DNA of 64,000 nucleotides from Anoplolepis gracilipes (GCF_047496725.1 NC_132985.1:657001-721000); one strand, 5' to 3'; shown: positions 26,970 to 40,400, counted from the stretch's first letter. Notes: generated by a model not told the origin, from the letters alone. Numbers and translations: made by a program.

Positions 26970-29900
26970 ATGCTGTCTTGCTGCGTCGATTTCGAGGATT
27001 CGGTGAACAGCCGCAGCTTCGTGAAGGATATGTCGAGACAGGAGCAGGAAAACGGAATCTCCTCGGAGAAAATCGAGCTCAGTTCATTCATCCGGGACGA
27101 TCTGGATGTCGAGCTGATTGAGCAAGACGCCAAGGAAATGGTAAGAGAAGATCATATTTATTAAAAGAATTCGATAATATGAAATAAATAATTTAATGCT
27201 GATGAAGCGAAATATATTAAGTGTGACATTACTAAAGTAATACGTATTTAAATTTTTTAAATTTTACACACGCGCAAAGACATGATTACTGTTATTCTCG
27301 TGCTTGCAATTGAACTATCAATAGTGTTAAATGTCAGAAATGTGTGTCCGTGTAAAATAACAACGTTAATTTTGCACTTGTCGAGTTTTTTATCCATGTA
27401 TTTTCTCCTAAATCTCCGATTTAGTTTTACAACCTCCGCACACGTGGTTGCACTTTTATAATTTTCTTCACATTTAGCAAATGTGATTTTTAATGATTTT
27501 TATCTCTCCTTTCAATTTCTATTTTGTTCGTCAATATATTATGCTTTTGCGAAATTGCGTCCATTCCAATTATCGGACCGCAAGACTATTCAGTTAATTA
27601 GAACTAAGTAAATAAGTATATAATAATCGATATTACTTGCAAGCAACGATATACTACAGCATTCATTATTTAATCAGACTAATTGTTTTACCACAAATTA
27701 ATTTGTATACCTATATATATAACTATCTTTATATATTTTTTATATATCTATGTAAATAATATATATTTATTAAAATTTGTTTATTTACATTAGTATTAAT
27801 CATGAAATGTTTGATATAACAAATATAAATATAAAGGGTGTCAACTGTATACGCTATTGAAACTTGATGGTAGATGCAAAATAGAATAATTTTGATGACA
27901 TGCAGAGCAGTTGGTCCGAAGACGACAATCAAGGCAGCATAAGGGAAGAATGCAAACCTTTTTGCTACACTCCGGAAAGATTGATCCGATCTCAAGAATA
28001 CCGGATCCTCGCACCGTCTCCTCGTCGTTTTATCTTCTCACAAGCGAAACTCGTGCTGGAAAACGAGAGCAGAGGACGAAAATCTCGCCATTGCCAGAAA
28101 CAGTTACACATAGACTGTCTCATCGATTCCAAGCAAATCGGTACGTGTAAAATCTAACAATTCCTTCCTCTTTTTCTCACTCTCTTTTTGTTTCGAACCG
28201 TCCAAAGGAAGTGCCGATAGAAACACGCTTGTTTCTCCAACTGGTACCTCGAGCGAAACCGGCAACACACAGTACCTGACCTGACCTAATAAAGTTTCGC
28301 GGTTTACCAATGCGTGGAATCGAGTTGCTTGACGTATCAGATTTACTTCGTTCCCAACGTCCCCGCGCTAGCTTTTAAGCCTGCGAAAGATGCCGAGTAG
28401 CGTGAGACTGCAAAACTCTGCTACTGGCATTGTTGCCGTCGAGCTTCGATCTTGGGTGAGACTCGATTGAGTCTGTCAGGGCAGTAGCTGAAGAAAGTTA
28501 ATGGAATTGGCTCTTCGAGACTTGAGCGATGATGCGAATTTAAGCTCGCTCGACATTTTCCACGTTAGATGTAAACAGAATTATTTAGATTTAAATATAA
28601 ATGTATAAATTATTATTTAATATCTCGAATAATTAATTAATTAATTAATTAATCGTGGGTAATAAAATACTTATATGAAAACTAATAGTCTCTGCGAAAG
28701 TGATAAAAATAAAATAAAAAAAGCATTTATGAAAATAATCAAATTTAACCGTCAAACTGAACACGTGTGTCTTTTGTGTCCGTGCCATTTTTAATCCATT
28801 GTTTAAAAAAAATATTAATAAAATCTCGAGGTTGGAAACTTATCCAAAAAAAAAAAGTTTGTGTCAAAAGAGACTTATAACTGAAAGGACAATTTAAACA
28901 GCTTATTCAGTGCAAAGTGCTACCCACGTGTTCAGGATTACGGTAAAAAAAAAAAAAAAAAAAAAACGTGTTCAGTTTGAGGATTAAATACGATTAGAAA
29001 CATACGCGTGTAAAATATACATAAAATCATGAACGCAGGTGCAACACAGCTAAGGGCGCTTCTGAACTTACCGATCACAGATATAAGGACCCACACGATT
29101 TCCTCGTCCACATTCGAACACGAGCAACGAGTTATTAACGATTTTAACGCGTCGGTGAAATCAGACGATGATCATCCAGCCAATCGAGATTGTAGTTTGC
29201 AAAGTACGGAAACGGTCAGCAGCAGCAGCAGCAGCAGGTCAAGCTATGACATATTGAATTCCATCGGGGACAACTGCAAGGATCTGATCAGTCAGCCACT
29301 CTCCCTCGAGGACACTTCCAGTATACAGAGCAACTATTGGAACTTGGACACGCAGATTGACGCGCAAAGCACACCGATGTGTCTCTGCGACGAGCTGGCG
29401 ATCGCGTCGAGAGATCGTATCATCAGTTTTGGAAACGTATGTTCTTTCGCATTATATTAAGCTCCAAATTGTATTAAAATTGAAAATTATTTACTTTTCA
29501 CTGACGCAAATTTTTTTAAGCTAATGGAATGAATTAGTAAAATTATATAAAAAGAGAATTTTTCAAACTAGCTCTTCGAATTTTTCGATTGAAATAAGTT
29601 GATAATTGTGTCACATAGATTAAAACGAAATAAATTATACCGCAGAATCGAGATTTCGCTACCAAAAAAATAACATCTATCCTCGAGAATCTTCAAAGCG
29701 AAGAGGCAAGGATCCTTTTGGAGGAAGAGGATTTCTTCTGCGATGGCACGTCCTCTCGCGATCGGTTAACCAGATTGGCTCTGGCCATAGAAACGGACGT
29801 TGAAGTACCGCCGGCAGTTTCCGATTCGAATAATTGGATACACCATCTTCGTGATAAAATAGAACGACTACAGCTTGGCAATAAAGAGATACATAGAGAT

Positions 29901-30462
29901 ATATATGGTTTACGTACAAATTTTCAAGTAAGTATTCATCGTATTTTTTTCCTTTTTCTTGGGCATGAAATTATTCGCAAGAATTAAATAGTTTTAGATG
30001 TAATGAATATAAATGTCTTGGTTAGCGAAATTTTTGGAGAGACTATTCAATAGAGATTGCAATCTTTCAAATATATATTTTTATAATTAAAAAACTCTAT
30101 ACAAGACTATGCACTTGAATTTAAATATAAAAGAAGAATCAATCTACCTCATATATGTATATATTTGTATCTCGAGATTTCTCCATTTCTATAACTGATT
30201 GCAAGTTTAAATAGCTTATACGTACATACATATAACTATAGTCTTTACATCTCTGAAAATTTTATATTGACAGTGCGACGAGAAGAAAGCGGTTGGTTTG
30301 TCGAGTGATACATCGAAGCTGACAGAAGACATTCATGAGTTGCGATATTTTGATGATTTATTGAAGCTCTTAGAAGGGGAACTCGAAAGAATTTCCAATA
30401 GAAATTGGCCATTTGTTCTAGGACATAGTGAACCTCGCGAAGAAATGAATCTAATAATCTAA
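26970..30462 (+). CDS. Unknown five-exon gene, coiled-coil C-terminus, end probably frameshifted
   Basis: Exons 26970-27140, 27906-28140, 29039-29436, 29646-29927 and 30274-30462 join in frame with consensus GT-AG junctions and give 424 residues. I do not recognise the family. The N-terminal half is acidic and polar with a serine run (SSSSSSRSS) in exon 3. Residues about 320-410 are rich in Leu, Glu and Lys with heptad-like spacing (WIHHLRDKIERLQLGNKEI, DDLLKLLEGELERI), suggesting a coiled coil. No signal peptide or membrane segment is seen. The start is uncertain: the frame stays open back to 26856 without an earlier ATG, so an upstream exon may exist. The stop follows an 8-bp tandem duplication (AATCTAAT twice, 30448-30463). 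Removing one copy would let the frame run on into more coiled-coil-like sequence, so the C-terminus may be truncated. It converges with the BTB gene. Confidence 0.7.
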
Positions 30463-31364
30463 TTATGATCTCAAAAGAGCTCAAAGATTGCGAAGATGTG
30501 ATTACTACTCTCAAAAAGCATTGTGAATGCTCTTCAAGCAAAAGCACTTTCTTTGGAAAGAGAATGCAAATGGTTCTTACGTCTTTTTTTCTTCGATATT
30601 CCTGAGTTTGAGATTCATAAAAGAAAACTTTTTTTTACAATAGGTGACTAATCTTTTAGAATATGATTAAATATAATAAATATGATAAAGTATGATTAGC
30701 ACAAAAAAGGTCGAGTTTCAAGAATCTCGAGTTCTGTTTCAAAGTGAATAAACCTAACGAATAATTTGTTTTCCTGGCAGAAAGCAAATTTCGTGATATT
30801 TTATCGAGGGCAAAATGAATCTCATATGGCAAATAACTATCAAGCTTTATAAATACTGCAATTTGACATACGATACAAATAAATTTCATTTTATATATTT
30901 CAAATTCGTTTTAATAAAATATTAATAAATCGAAATCTTAAATCTTTATATATGTCTGCTCAACAAAAAAAGAGAATCCGAATATATATTTTGTTTTACT
31001 AAACAATTTATTATTTATAGATTGTATATATATGTATTTGAATTCACATAAACACATAGCACCGAGTAAAAAATTTCTAATATAACACATTGTTGCTACA
31101 TTCATCGTTACACATTCATCACATTAATTTTATCACTATATCACCGCGACTGGTGGCATTTTCAATATACGTGCGTCCACGATTGCTACATCGCCCTTAA
31201 ATATCCATGTTCTTATAAGCTAATTCGTAAGTACTCTATTTACTTCGTAAATGCTACCTAGTGCTTTGCTCTAATGTTGTCATTCTTCGATTCGTTTATA
31301 ACGCAAAGTAACATGTTTGCGCTTCTTCTGCGGAGCGATCGCAACATCAGGAATTGTGATCAAG
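30463..31364. other. Remnant coding sequence and 3' UTRs between convergent genes
   Basis: About 30465-30645 still looks protein-like in shifted frames (ISKELKDCEDVITTL in one, then NALQAKALSLERECKW in another). This suggests it was once the continuation of the upstream gene. The rest is AT-rich and is probably the 3' UTR of the BTB gene on the minus strand. Confidence 0.45.
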
Positions 31365-34300
31365 TTAGGTGACATCGGTACGCTGCATGTGCCTGGCGTG
31401 CTGTCGCGAGGAATCATGATAGGCGATTCCCGCACGTAACATCTCGCCGTGTCGAAACACGTCGTGAGACGTGGAAAAGGGTGGTAAGGTAGGTAATGAT
31501 GGTAGCAGGCAGCTCAACATGCTGGCACCGCTGTCCGAAGAATAGATCCCGTTGGTTGGTGGCACCATGGACGCGTTGCATGTAACAGGAGTGGATCCTG
31601 GCAGCGGATGTCCGTTTTGATCATTGGAACCTAATAAGCTCGAACTCGCACCTATCAGGTTTCCTAAAGACATTAAAAAGATCTAAGTTTGTTGATACGG
31701 TACAAGATAACAGAGGCTTGATATCTTCATGTATTTATATTTCCATCGAAATAGACACATATGTATGCACGAAGCAATTTAAATTATAAACTATATTGTT
31801 GATAATGGAAAATGTAATATTTCAGAAATATTAGCCTGAAATATTTATTAGTTATGTTGATTAATTAAAAAAGAACAGATATTTTTTTATAAATTACTTA
31901 AAAATATTATTATCATAATAATGTTAGTGATTAATATGTGATTTTTATTCATAGTATTTTAGAATCAAAAAAACAATACAATTACATCAGGATGATGTTT
32001 CATAAACGCGGACAAGATCATAAAAGAAATGTTCGTAATTTGTTTTTAAATAAATATAAGACTTAATATCATAAGGCTTTAATCCGTGATAATGTAATAA
32101 ATGTGCAAAATATTCCAAGTGAATATATTTCGATTGCAGTCACGTTTTCGCAAAACACTGACAATTATCAGCGTTTATAATCGCACGATTGCAAAGTTTA
32201 TATGTAAAGACGAGATTTGTAAAATCATGAATATTCGCGTGTAATCGCTTTAGCGAAATTAACGCATCTGCTAATCCTTCGAGAATACCACGTGCATCAT
32301 GTAACGCATATAAAGCATGACAGTAAAATTTTAATGTCTCTCATTGTACAATATTTCTCCGTCGAATCAATGATTTACAACGAGTTGATTATTAGTAATA
32401 ATTATTTTCTCAATATCCTATATATAATCCTGGATAGAATCTCTTTTATTCTGTATCTTTTTCTATAGAAAATTAATTTTTCCCCCGTACAATTGTTTTC
32501 TATATTTTAAATAACTTGAAATGCGATTCACCTGGAAGACTGACGCTCGACGCGGAACTGACAGACGAGGCGATTGACAAAGGCGTCATCATGGGAAAGT
32601 CCGAGGCCTCGGAGGACCTCACGGCGAGATGCGAGTCTATCCTGGCGGTGGGACGAACGCATGCCAACGATGACAGACCGAAATCGTTGGGTCTGTCCGT
32701 CGCCGCCCGCCGATGCCTCGCGTGTATGCCGGACTTGCCGCTATTACCCAGACCAAAGTGCAGAAGCTCCAAATGTCTTCTGAGATTTCTCGATTGGCGT
32801 AGAATCGCGCCACATAACGGACACGATGCCGGCTGATCGGACAGACTGCGCGTCTTCGATAATCCGTCTCCTGAAACGTTAAATTCCTCGTCAAAGCTAG
32901 ATAAATTTCAACACAAAACATCATGAGCATCTCACCTCGACTCATGTCAGACATCGTGTCTCTGGTATGGTAAAATATAGATGAGATAGCAATGCATGTG
33001 TAGCTCGCGCCAAGTTTTTCATGAAAAATAACGCAACATACAATATCACATACTTTATTTGCAAAAGAAAAGAAACTGAATAATACATTATTATTACCCG
33101 TTATCTTATAATTCTCCTTTTTTCATCGAAATGCTAATCGTTTCGTATATGCACACACTATTGTCAACGGTCCACGCGTACACAGTAAAATCCGTCATTA
33201 CAAAATAGGAATGTGCACCGATTTCACTTTGCGGCTGTTGTGGAAGATTCTCGGTTTCGTTATAAAATGGTATTTGTAAATACAATGAACGTATTCAAAT
33301 ATATTGCTATTAGACCATTCCATAGTGAGGAAATTAAAGAGATAGTAAAATGAATTGTGGACGAACTCGAATTGCACGATTATAGAAATCCCGATTATCT
33401 TATAATCATATAGTAAAAGAATAAGAATTTTTTATTTCACGATAAAATTTTTTTCACTATACTTAAAACTTACATCCATTAATCCTACGGTATCTCCTTA
33501 CATACTAACGCGTGGAAGATTCTCGTGTATAAACTTAATCGTATAAATATGTTTCGAATTGATCTAGTTAAATAACGCGCGTAATTGCGAGCAATTACCA
33601 ATAACTGTTCGCATAAATGGACAATTAAACTATACAAATAACGCAAGACTTATTTTTTTTTTCATTCTCACGTAACGTTGTCATAGCACTTTCGAATTCA
33701 ATCACCATAACACAAACGAACGAAATCCGCAAAACTACAAAATAATCAATAACAACGCTCGTGTTCGTCACGGCGCGAGTCTTCCTTGCTGTACATTTAT
33801 CTGGCAATCGTCGGCGACGGAATGCTGCTCGGTGGCGAAACCGCGCTCTCAGGCCCATGCAACGTCGGCGAGGGTAGACTGGGCTTACAAACTATCTGCT
33901 CGCAACTATTACTACCACTGTCGGTCCCATAAGTTACCGACGAATGATCGTTATAACTGGACAATTCGACTTCAGGCTTGATTTCCATCATCGTTGCATC
34001 GGAATTCTGCGTCATCGTAGTCGTCGTCGAGTTGTTGGTGAACCGGTACTTGCACGAGGACAACAGGTGCCTGCGTAGATTCCTCGCTTGGCGCAACGTC
34101 GCGCCGCAAAGTGGACAGACACCTGGACAATCGGAAGCGCCGCGCGCCTTGGATTGATTCGCGCTTCCCGCCTGAGTAGCCGCTAAACTGGACAACGACA
34201 AAGCGGATGGAAAACCCATAGAGCTGTGAAACTGTGGTATGTGCAGCGGTGAGAATTGCATTGGCACCGATGGCTGTAGATGCGACTCGCCGTCCAAAAG

Positions 34301-34522
34301 AGGATCCTGCTGCGCCGCCTGATGATTATCCGCGATGGACGATTCTTGAAGTCGCGGTGAATGACTGCTGCCCTGATGGTTGTTCGCGTAGTTTCCAACC
34401 AGGCAGTTGTTGCCCGCTGTTAACAGACACAAACACAATGTTACCATACGGGGCTGAACTGACGTTGCTTTGGCTTGCTTGCTTTAAATTTGTTTCTCTC
34501 GCTCTCTCGCTCGCTCGCTCTT

Positions 34523-34558
<36 letters not shown>

Positions 34559-35918
34559 TTCGCTCTCTCTCCCCCTCTTTCTGTCTCTCTCTCTCCTTCG
34601 GTCGAACGAATTGGAGGACGACCAATCAGAATTGCAGTTCAACCCGATCGATGGTTGTGCTTGTGTCCGTTTTAATTAAAGCGAAAAACAAGATCTACAT
34701 ATACGTACGGAGCCTCTCATAAGCTATTTTATTATATTTAGTTTTAGGATGATTATTACTAAACATAATGCATCGGACACAAAACACAAATGAAATTGCT
34801 ATTACTATCTTACATTCTGCTTAATTATAATCTTACAATTATCGAAGTTAACTCAAAAATTGCAGTGACTGTCTGAATGTCTTAATAATGAAGTAAAGAA
34901 CTCCGAGATCAATCATGCAGTATTTAAAAAATAAAAGAACAAGTATTTTATTGTATATGTATCTTGTCAACTATAAAAATGTAACAAAAACTGTAAAAAA
35001 AAAATTAATAAAATTTATAAAAACTGTCGCATAGCTTATAGCTTATACTTTGTTTCTCACTTAAGATATAAATTAATTTATAAAAACGAAATATTTACAA
35101 ATTGTTTACCTGTATCATCAGTCTGATCTGTAGCGTCATCATCTTTGTTTTCATAAGGCATTGTTCTGTTGTTATCATCCCCAAGTCTGTTTTCGCTAGT
35201 TTCGGTAGTATTACTGGTACAGGGCCATTTTCCAGAGGACGTGGACGACTTCCTCCTCTTTTTTCTTCGTTTTAGTGGATTATACGAGTTGAGTGTCGCC
35301 TTTGACAAACCTTCGCTTGGTGTTGGTATCGCTGATGCAGGAACTTCTTCTCCGCTCTAGATATAAATATATAGGTACAATGTGATCATAATATTATACA
35401 AAACATATAACAGCTTACTCCAGTTTTCTATTTAAAATCATGAGCTAAAGTGTATTGGAATATACCTCTGTTACTACAGTTGGCGGTGTTAATCCATGGA
35501 TGCACAAGCAATGGGCAGCCTGAAGTAAGGAAGGCAACTGCGATGGCTCGACGCTTACCTCTCCACGGTAAACAAATTCTAACAAAGATTCCAAATCATC
35601 TGCTCCAATCCCTGCTAGCATGACCACTGGATGCTGGCATGGCGTGCTCTGAATAAAGCGTTTTGTTGCAGTCAAATTTTACATTTTCAGATTACATATT
35701 TTTATTTGGTTCCTTTGTAATAACGATACCTTGAGCAGATCCAACAGAAATGGACTGGCCGCGCAGAGAACAATTTTATGCGCAGGAAAGCTACGACCGC
35801 CAGCAGCTAAAGTAACGTCCACCAAATCACCATGTCCTCTCAATAGTTGTACCGCAGAGACCAGAGAGGAACTAAACTCTCCCCAAGAGAGACTGTAGAG
35901 CTGGCTGCTGCTACCCAT
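31365..35918 (-). CDS. BTB/POZ zinc-finger transcription factor, isoform B (alternative 3' exons)
   Basis: The same first three exons (35918-35730, 35648-35466, 35356-35110) can join instead to 32870-32532 and 31663-31365. All junctions are consensus and phase 1, giving 418 residues. Exon 32870-32532 encodes CPLCGAILRQSRNLRRHL at residues 223-240. This is nearly identical to the isoform A finger but ends in His (C-x2-C-x12-H-x4-H), so it is a full C2H2 finger. A Ser-rich region and a Pro/Ser-rich tail follow. Swapping C-terminal finger exons behind a shared BTB module is well known in insect genes such as lola, mod(mdg4), broad and fruitless. That isoform B is spliced this way is inferred from reading-frame closure; no transcript evidence is available. 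Confidence 0.75.
33797..35918 (-). CDS. BTB/POZ C2H2-type zinc-finger transcription factor, isoform A
   Basis: Coding exons 35918-35730, 35648-35466, 35356-35110 and 34416-33797 join in frame to 412 residues. Residues about 5-118 form a BTB/POZ domain of the insect tramtrack/lola/bric-a-brac type, with HGDLVDVTLAAGGRSFPAHK, LCAASPFLLDLL and LLEFVYRGEVSV as hallmark segments; such domains dimerise transcription factors. Exon 3 is basic, with a KRRKKRRK cluster that is a likely nuclear localisation signal. The last exon carries one zinc finger at residues 307-328 (CPLCGATLRQARNLRRHL), ending in Cys rather than His (C-x2-C-x12-H-x4-C), then an acidic, Ser/Pro-rich tail. The start is the first ATG after an acceptor at about 35940. 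I recognise the superfamily but not the specific gene, so no symbol is given. Confidence 0.85.
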
Positions 35919-36402
35919 TCCGTATTGAAGAGCTCAACTGTACAAGAGAATATATTAATATATGTATTTAATTTTTCAACTCACAAAATTCTCACACCGT
36001 TACACTCGATGACAAAATATATCATGTGTAAGGCGCTCAATATCAGATTCAACAAAGCAATGATTATTGTTTAAACAATTTTTGCATATTTTTTTTCTAT
36101 CTCATTATAAAACAAGTCTAGAAACAGCTGATGAGATACAATGCATGAAATACACATAGCTGCAAACTTTCGCCAATTAAATAATACTTTCGATAGTAAA
36201 ACGAACATTCAGATTTGTCTCGAAAATACGAGAATACCAAGACTGGTACAAAGCAACACATGCACTGATAATCCGCTAGCTAACGGTAACGATGCGTGTG
36301 TGCTCGCCGTCACCCCCATCCAACGTTCCTTAATTAGTGCCCCCACCCGATTAAGCGTCGCGGCGTCGTGCCGCGAGTTAACCTAACAAACGTAACGGCT
36401 AC

Positions 36403-36570
36403 CTGTGACAGCGTAGGCCTCCTGTACTCCTGTCTCGCCGACGACGACGACGACGACGACGACGATAATCGGAGTCGCAGTCGCGCTGACCTTTCCCGAT
36501 TCGCAGTCGAACGAAACGAAATCAGGTTGGAGAAAGTCGTACTCGCGCACGGGGTCACATAAGTTGCGAG
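36403..36570 (-). promoter_or_regulatory. Putative 5' non-coding exon and promoter of the BTB gene
   Basis: On the minus strand a good donor (CACAG|GTAGCC) ends a CG-rich stretch at 36403. A matching acceptor (TTGTACAG) lies about 20 bases before the BTB start codon. The stretch contains a (GAC)n array at about 36438-36465. The 5' end of the exon is not defined by the sequence. Confidence 0.5.
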
Positions 36571-37026
36571 TCCGAGCTGGTCCGAACGGCTGCGAGATTC
36601 AAACCGACGGGCAGTGCGGCGTCAGGCGACGCGATATCCTCGGAACAGGAGCATCGCACGGGCAGAAACGTGACGCCGCGATGATGGTCGCGGAACGCGG
36701 AATTCCTTTCGCAAACTGCGGCGCGGCACGCGACTTTCTAGGCGAAAGATTCAAACTGATTCAAACCCTGTCAGAAGCGATCGCGTATGCGTGTTAATAC
36801 ACACACACCTACGTCACGATGCTACGTGACGCGCGGCGACGCCCCGCGGACGGCGGACGAAACGCAGTCGGAAGCCGGAAGTTTGTTGAAAAGGCGCGAA
36901 TCGTTTGATTGGCGCGTGTCCGATTGAAAATTAATTCGGAACTCTCTGTAACAAATAAAATAAGTAAATTATATATATATATATATATACATATACAGGG
37001 TGTCCGGTACCGGATTACCGGACACC

Positions 37027-37072
<46 letters not shown>

Positions 37073-37491
37073 TTTTATTTGTCAATCTCGATGGACGGGT
37101 AATAGAAGAATGCGAATCTCAAATCCTTTGCACCTTTTTACACTTTCTTTCATTTGACGTAAAACAGCTGTACGTATTACTTACGATCTTTGAGGGAGGA
37201 AGCGGGAGATTGCATGAGACGCATGTGAAAAAGGCGTCGGTAAAAGGAACGGACTTGAGTATTTTGCCGGTGCGCGTGGCATTTCGATGAATACGCATGC
37301 GCTACCACGTACGTACCACATACCACTGTGCGTTAATTGACACCTCGCCAACAAGCTTTAACCGACGTACACTGTGCTCCGATCACACTGTATCTACGAC
37401 GGTCAACTCCAGTGCCTTCGGAGTCGGTGGTGTATCGTGTTTGTTGTCAGCGCGTATTTGTATTGTCATTGAACTGCATTTATCTATCTCA
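36571..37491. promoter_or_regulatory. Intergenic promoter region between the BTB gene and TMEM214
   Basis: The two genes are divergent. CpG-rich DNA (36571-36900) lies next to the BTB leader. An AT-rich gap with (AT)n arrays and a hairpin (36991-37034) follows, then a second CG-richer block before the TMEM214 start. A CGCATGCGC motif at 37294-37302, about 190 bases upstream of the TMEM214 ATG, resembles an NRF-1/Erect wing site. Transcription starts are not resolved. Confidence 0.45.
36991..37034. repeat. Perfect 19-bp inverted repeat (hairpin) inside an AT array
   Basis: ATATACAGGGTGTCCGGTA (36991-37009) is followed by a 6-base loop (CCGGAT) and its exact reverse complement (37016-37034). 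Alternating AT continues outward on both sides. It may be two terminal inverted repeats left after loss of a transposon interior, or a minimal palindromic insertion at a TA site. Confidence 0.85.
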
Positions 37492-40400
37492 ATGTCGTCC
37501 GGTAGCTGGGAATTGGTCAGCAGAAAGAAGGACAGGGGGAACGACAAGTCCAACAAGCTCACGAAGGCCGAGAAGAAGAAATTTATCGAGAACGCGCCGA
37601 AAGTTGAGGACTTCTGTAAGTCATCTGGCATAACCTATCTACTTGACAGCTCAATTATCTAATTTTCTGTAACTTTACTTCATTTTTATACAACTTTATC
37701 TATACAATCATACAAGATATCGTTATAAAAATTATACGATCCAGCTGAACAGTCGGCCGACTATGTTTGAAAAAAAAAACAAAAACGGTCGCATATGGTA
37801 CTTATGTATATACTTTTTTCCAAGATTCAATCTGCTATTACTCTTTTTTTTGTCGCAAAATCACAATAAATATGTGATGTTTATATAAATGCAAATTATC
37901 ATTGAATTATCACTTTGAATTATCATTGCTTTATAAATAAGCGTTGATTTTTTGCTACGATATGTCAACAGTTATCTAACTGAACTTATTAATGATTTTA
38001 GTACCATTGAGTCAAGTGAAGACACTGTATGACAATCTGGATGGAAACAAAGAGAATAAGAAGCCTGCTAAGGCACAAGGGAAAGAGCATAAGACAAAGG
38101 AGAATGAGGAGAAGAAGAAGCAGCAGCAACAACAAAAACAGCAGCAGCAAGCTGAGAAGAAGAAACAAGAGCCAAAGGAGAAACCTCCAAAAACTATTAA
38201 GGATGCATTAAACATGGTAAGGCTGCTTTTGATTTAAAATATAGATATAGATGTAAAAATAAATTTTTTTTTGTAAAAGCACAGACATATTTAATTATAT
38301 ATTAATTTCTTGCAATGTATATAGATCAATGTGCAAGAGCTCAATGAACTTTTGACCACTGCACAAATCAGATTTCCTGAAGCTCCTTTGCTCTGGTTGA
38401 AAGAACTCAATGCTTTCCTCAACATCAAGATACCCATTAGCAAGGAAGACACAATATTCTCAGGAAAACCCAAGGATTATCCGTTAAGTCTAGTACCTAA
38501 GGCGATCTCTTCCATACTCGAACAGGCGGTGGAAATGGCGGGGCAGCAGACTATACAAACTTTTTATGAGAATACTCTTGTGGCAATGGCCACCGATATG
38601 GTGAAGGGCGTCCCCGTTATCGGGCACAAGATTTTTTTGCAGTTGCTAGCGCATTTAAATCCCGAAATGACCGCCGCCAACATTCCCAAATTGATTAGCG
38701 TAAGGAACTCTTATGAAAACAGAAAAAATATCGGCTTGTCTCTCTTGTGGGCTTGGTCACAAGCCGGCAAGAAGAACTTGGCGGTTGGCTTAAAGATTTG
38801 GCACGAGGTAATGTCACCGATGCTGGAAACAAAGAGCTATGCCAACTATGTCGTGCAAATTCTCAACGATCTTGTTTTCGGCCACGACAACGTTCACGAC
38901 CTTAATTTGGATCTGTATTTGGATATTATTATGGATACTTACTCTCAAAGATTTCAAAACATTCAACCGGCAAATTTGGGAAAAGAGATTAACACAAGTA
39001 TCGACAAGTTGCGAGTAAGTAATGCAGCGTGAGTTTTTTTTTCAAAACGTGCCTTGATTTTCGTATATCTGATTAATCTTTGATTTATCTTTTGCAGTCG
39101 ATATTGTTCAGAAACAAGGATATAAGTTACACAAAATTATTTGAAATGTTAATGGGAAAAATATCGCAAAAGTCGGATCCAAATTATAGACATGAATTAG
39201 TTAAAGCTCTCGCGGACTGCCTTGTCACGGAACCTCTTTGCTTTACTATTTGGAATTCCATTTATACTAAACATTTATACCAATCCAGTCTTCTTCTAAC
39301 GTATATCGGTAAGTGTCTGCACTTTTCATATATCGTAATGAATGGATGTACATTTATACAAAATCATTTTTATAGATACAAATTTACCTAGTTTGCAAAC
39401 AAAGTTCAAAACTAAGCACTTGAAGGAAATTCTCGGATGTATTCTAAACAATAATGAAAAGTGGAAAAAAGCCAAAGATGAAAATTTGGCACTTGCGTGC
39501 AAGAAAACATCTGAGGTGAGTTCTTTTTTTATGCATTATTATTATATTTTATGATAAAAATTTTATGATAATATAAAATATACTAAATAAGCATAAATTT
39601 GTGCTTTTGTGGTATAGATTAATTTATAACTACACTGTTAAAGAAAATGTGAACATATTACTAAATGATATGCACATTATTTTTATCAATTCCAATTACA
39701 TAAACTGATAATATATCGTGTTTTCGATTATTAAAGTATTTTCCAAGTCCATTTTAATATGAATATAATACACTTTTTGTATATAGAATTAAAAAATATC
39801 TAACATAATTAGTAATCGCTACATATAAATGTTGGTAAAAAATTTCTTTCTCCACGTTATTATAGAAAAAAATATACTTAATTATCTGTTTATTTTCAAC
39901 CGGGGGAAAGTGTTATAATCGGTTTTTTTTTTTTTTTTTTTTTTTTTTTTGCATTTACTAACAAGTGCAACAGCGAATATCTTCCATTTTTTATGTACAA
40001 GGTATACGACAAGTCATAATAAAAATATTGCTTTCCATTGGATGTATAGATCGTATATATAGAGTCGTGTTTACAAAAGCGCTGCAGGCGTTAGTAAACG
40101 CATGAGAGCAGTGGGGAAAAAAATTACTAGTTATTATTAAAACCAATTACGTCGTAAATCCCGAAGCATGACATTCCGCCACTCGGTCTCTAATAAAGAT
40201 TGCGTGCGCAAATAGTAGGTAACAATCATAAATTTACATACTCTCTGCGCGTTGCATTTAATTTAATACTTTACGTGTCTCACGGTATATTTCATGTATA
40301 TAACTTGGTGTGCAAACGCGTAGAAAACTTAATCACTTTAACGGATAGACAGTGATAGTTGTGGATAATAACAAAAAACTTGGAAAGTATTTCTCCTTTT

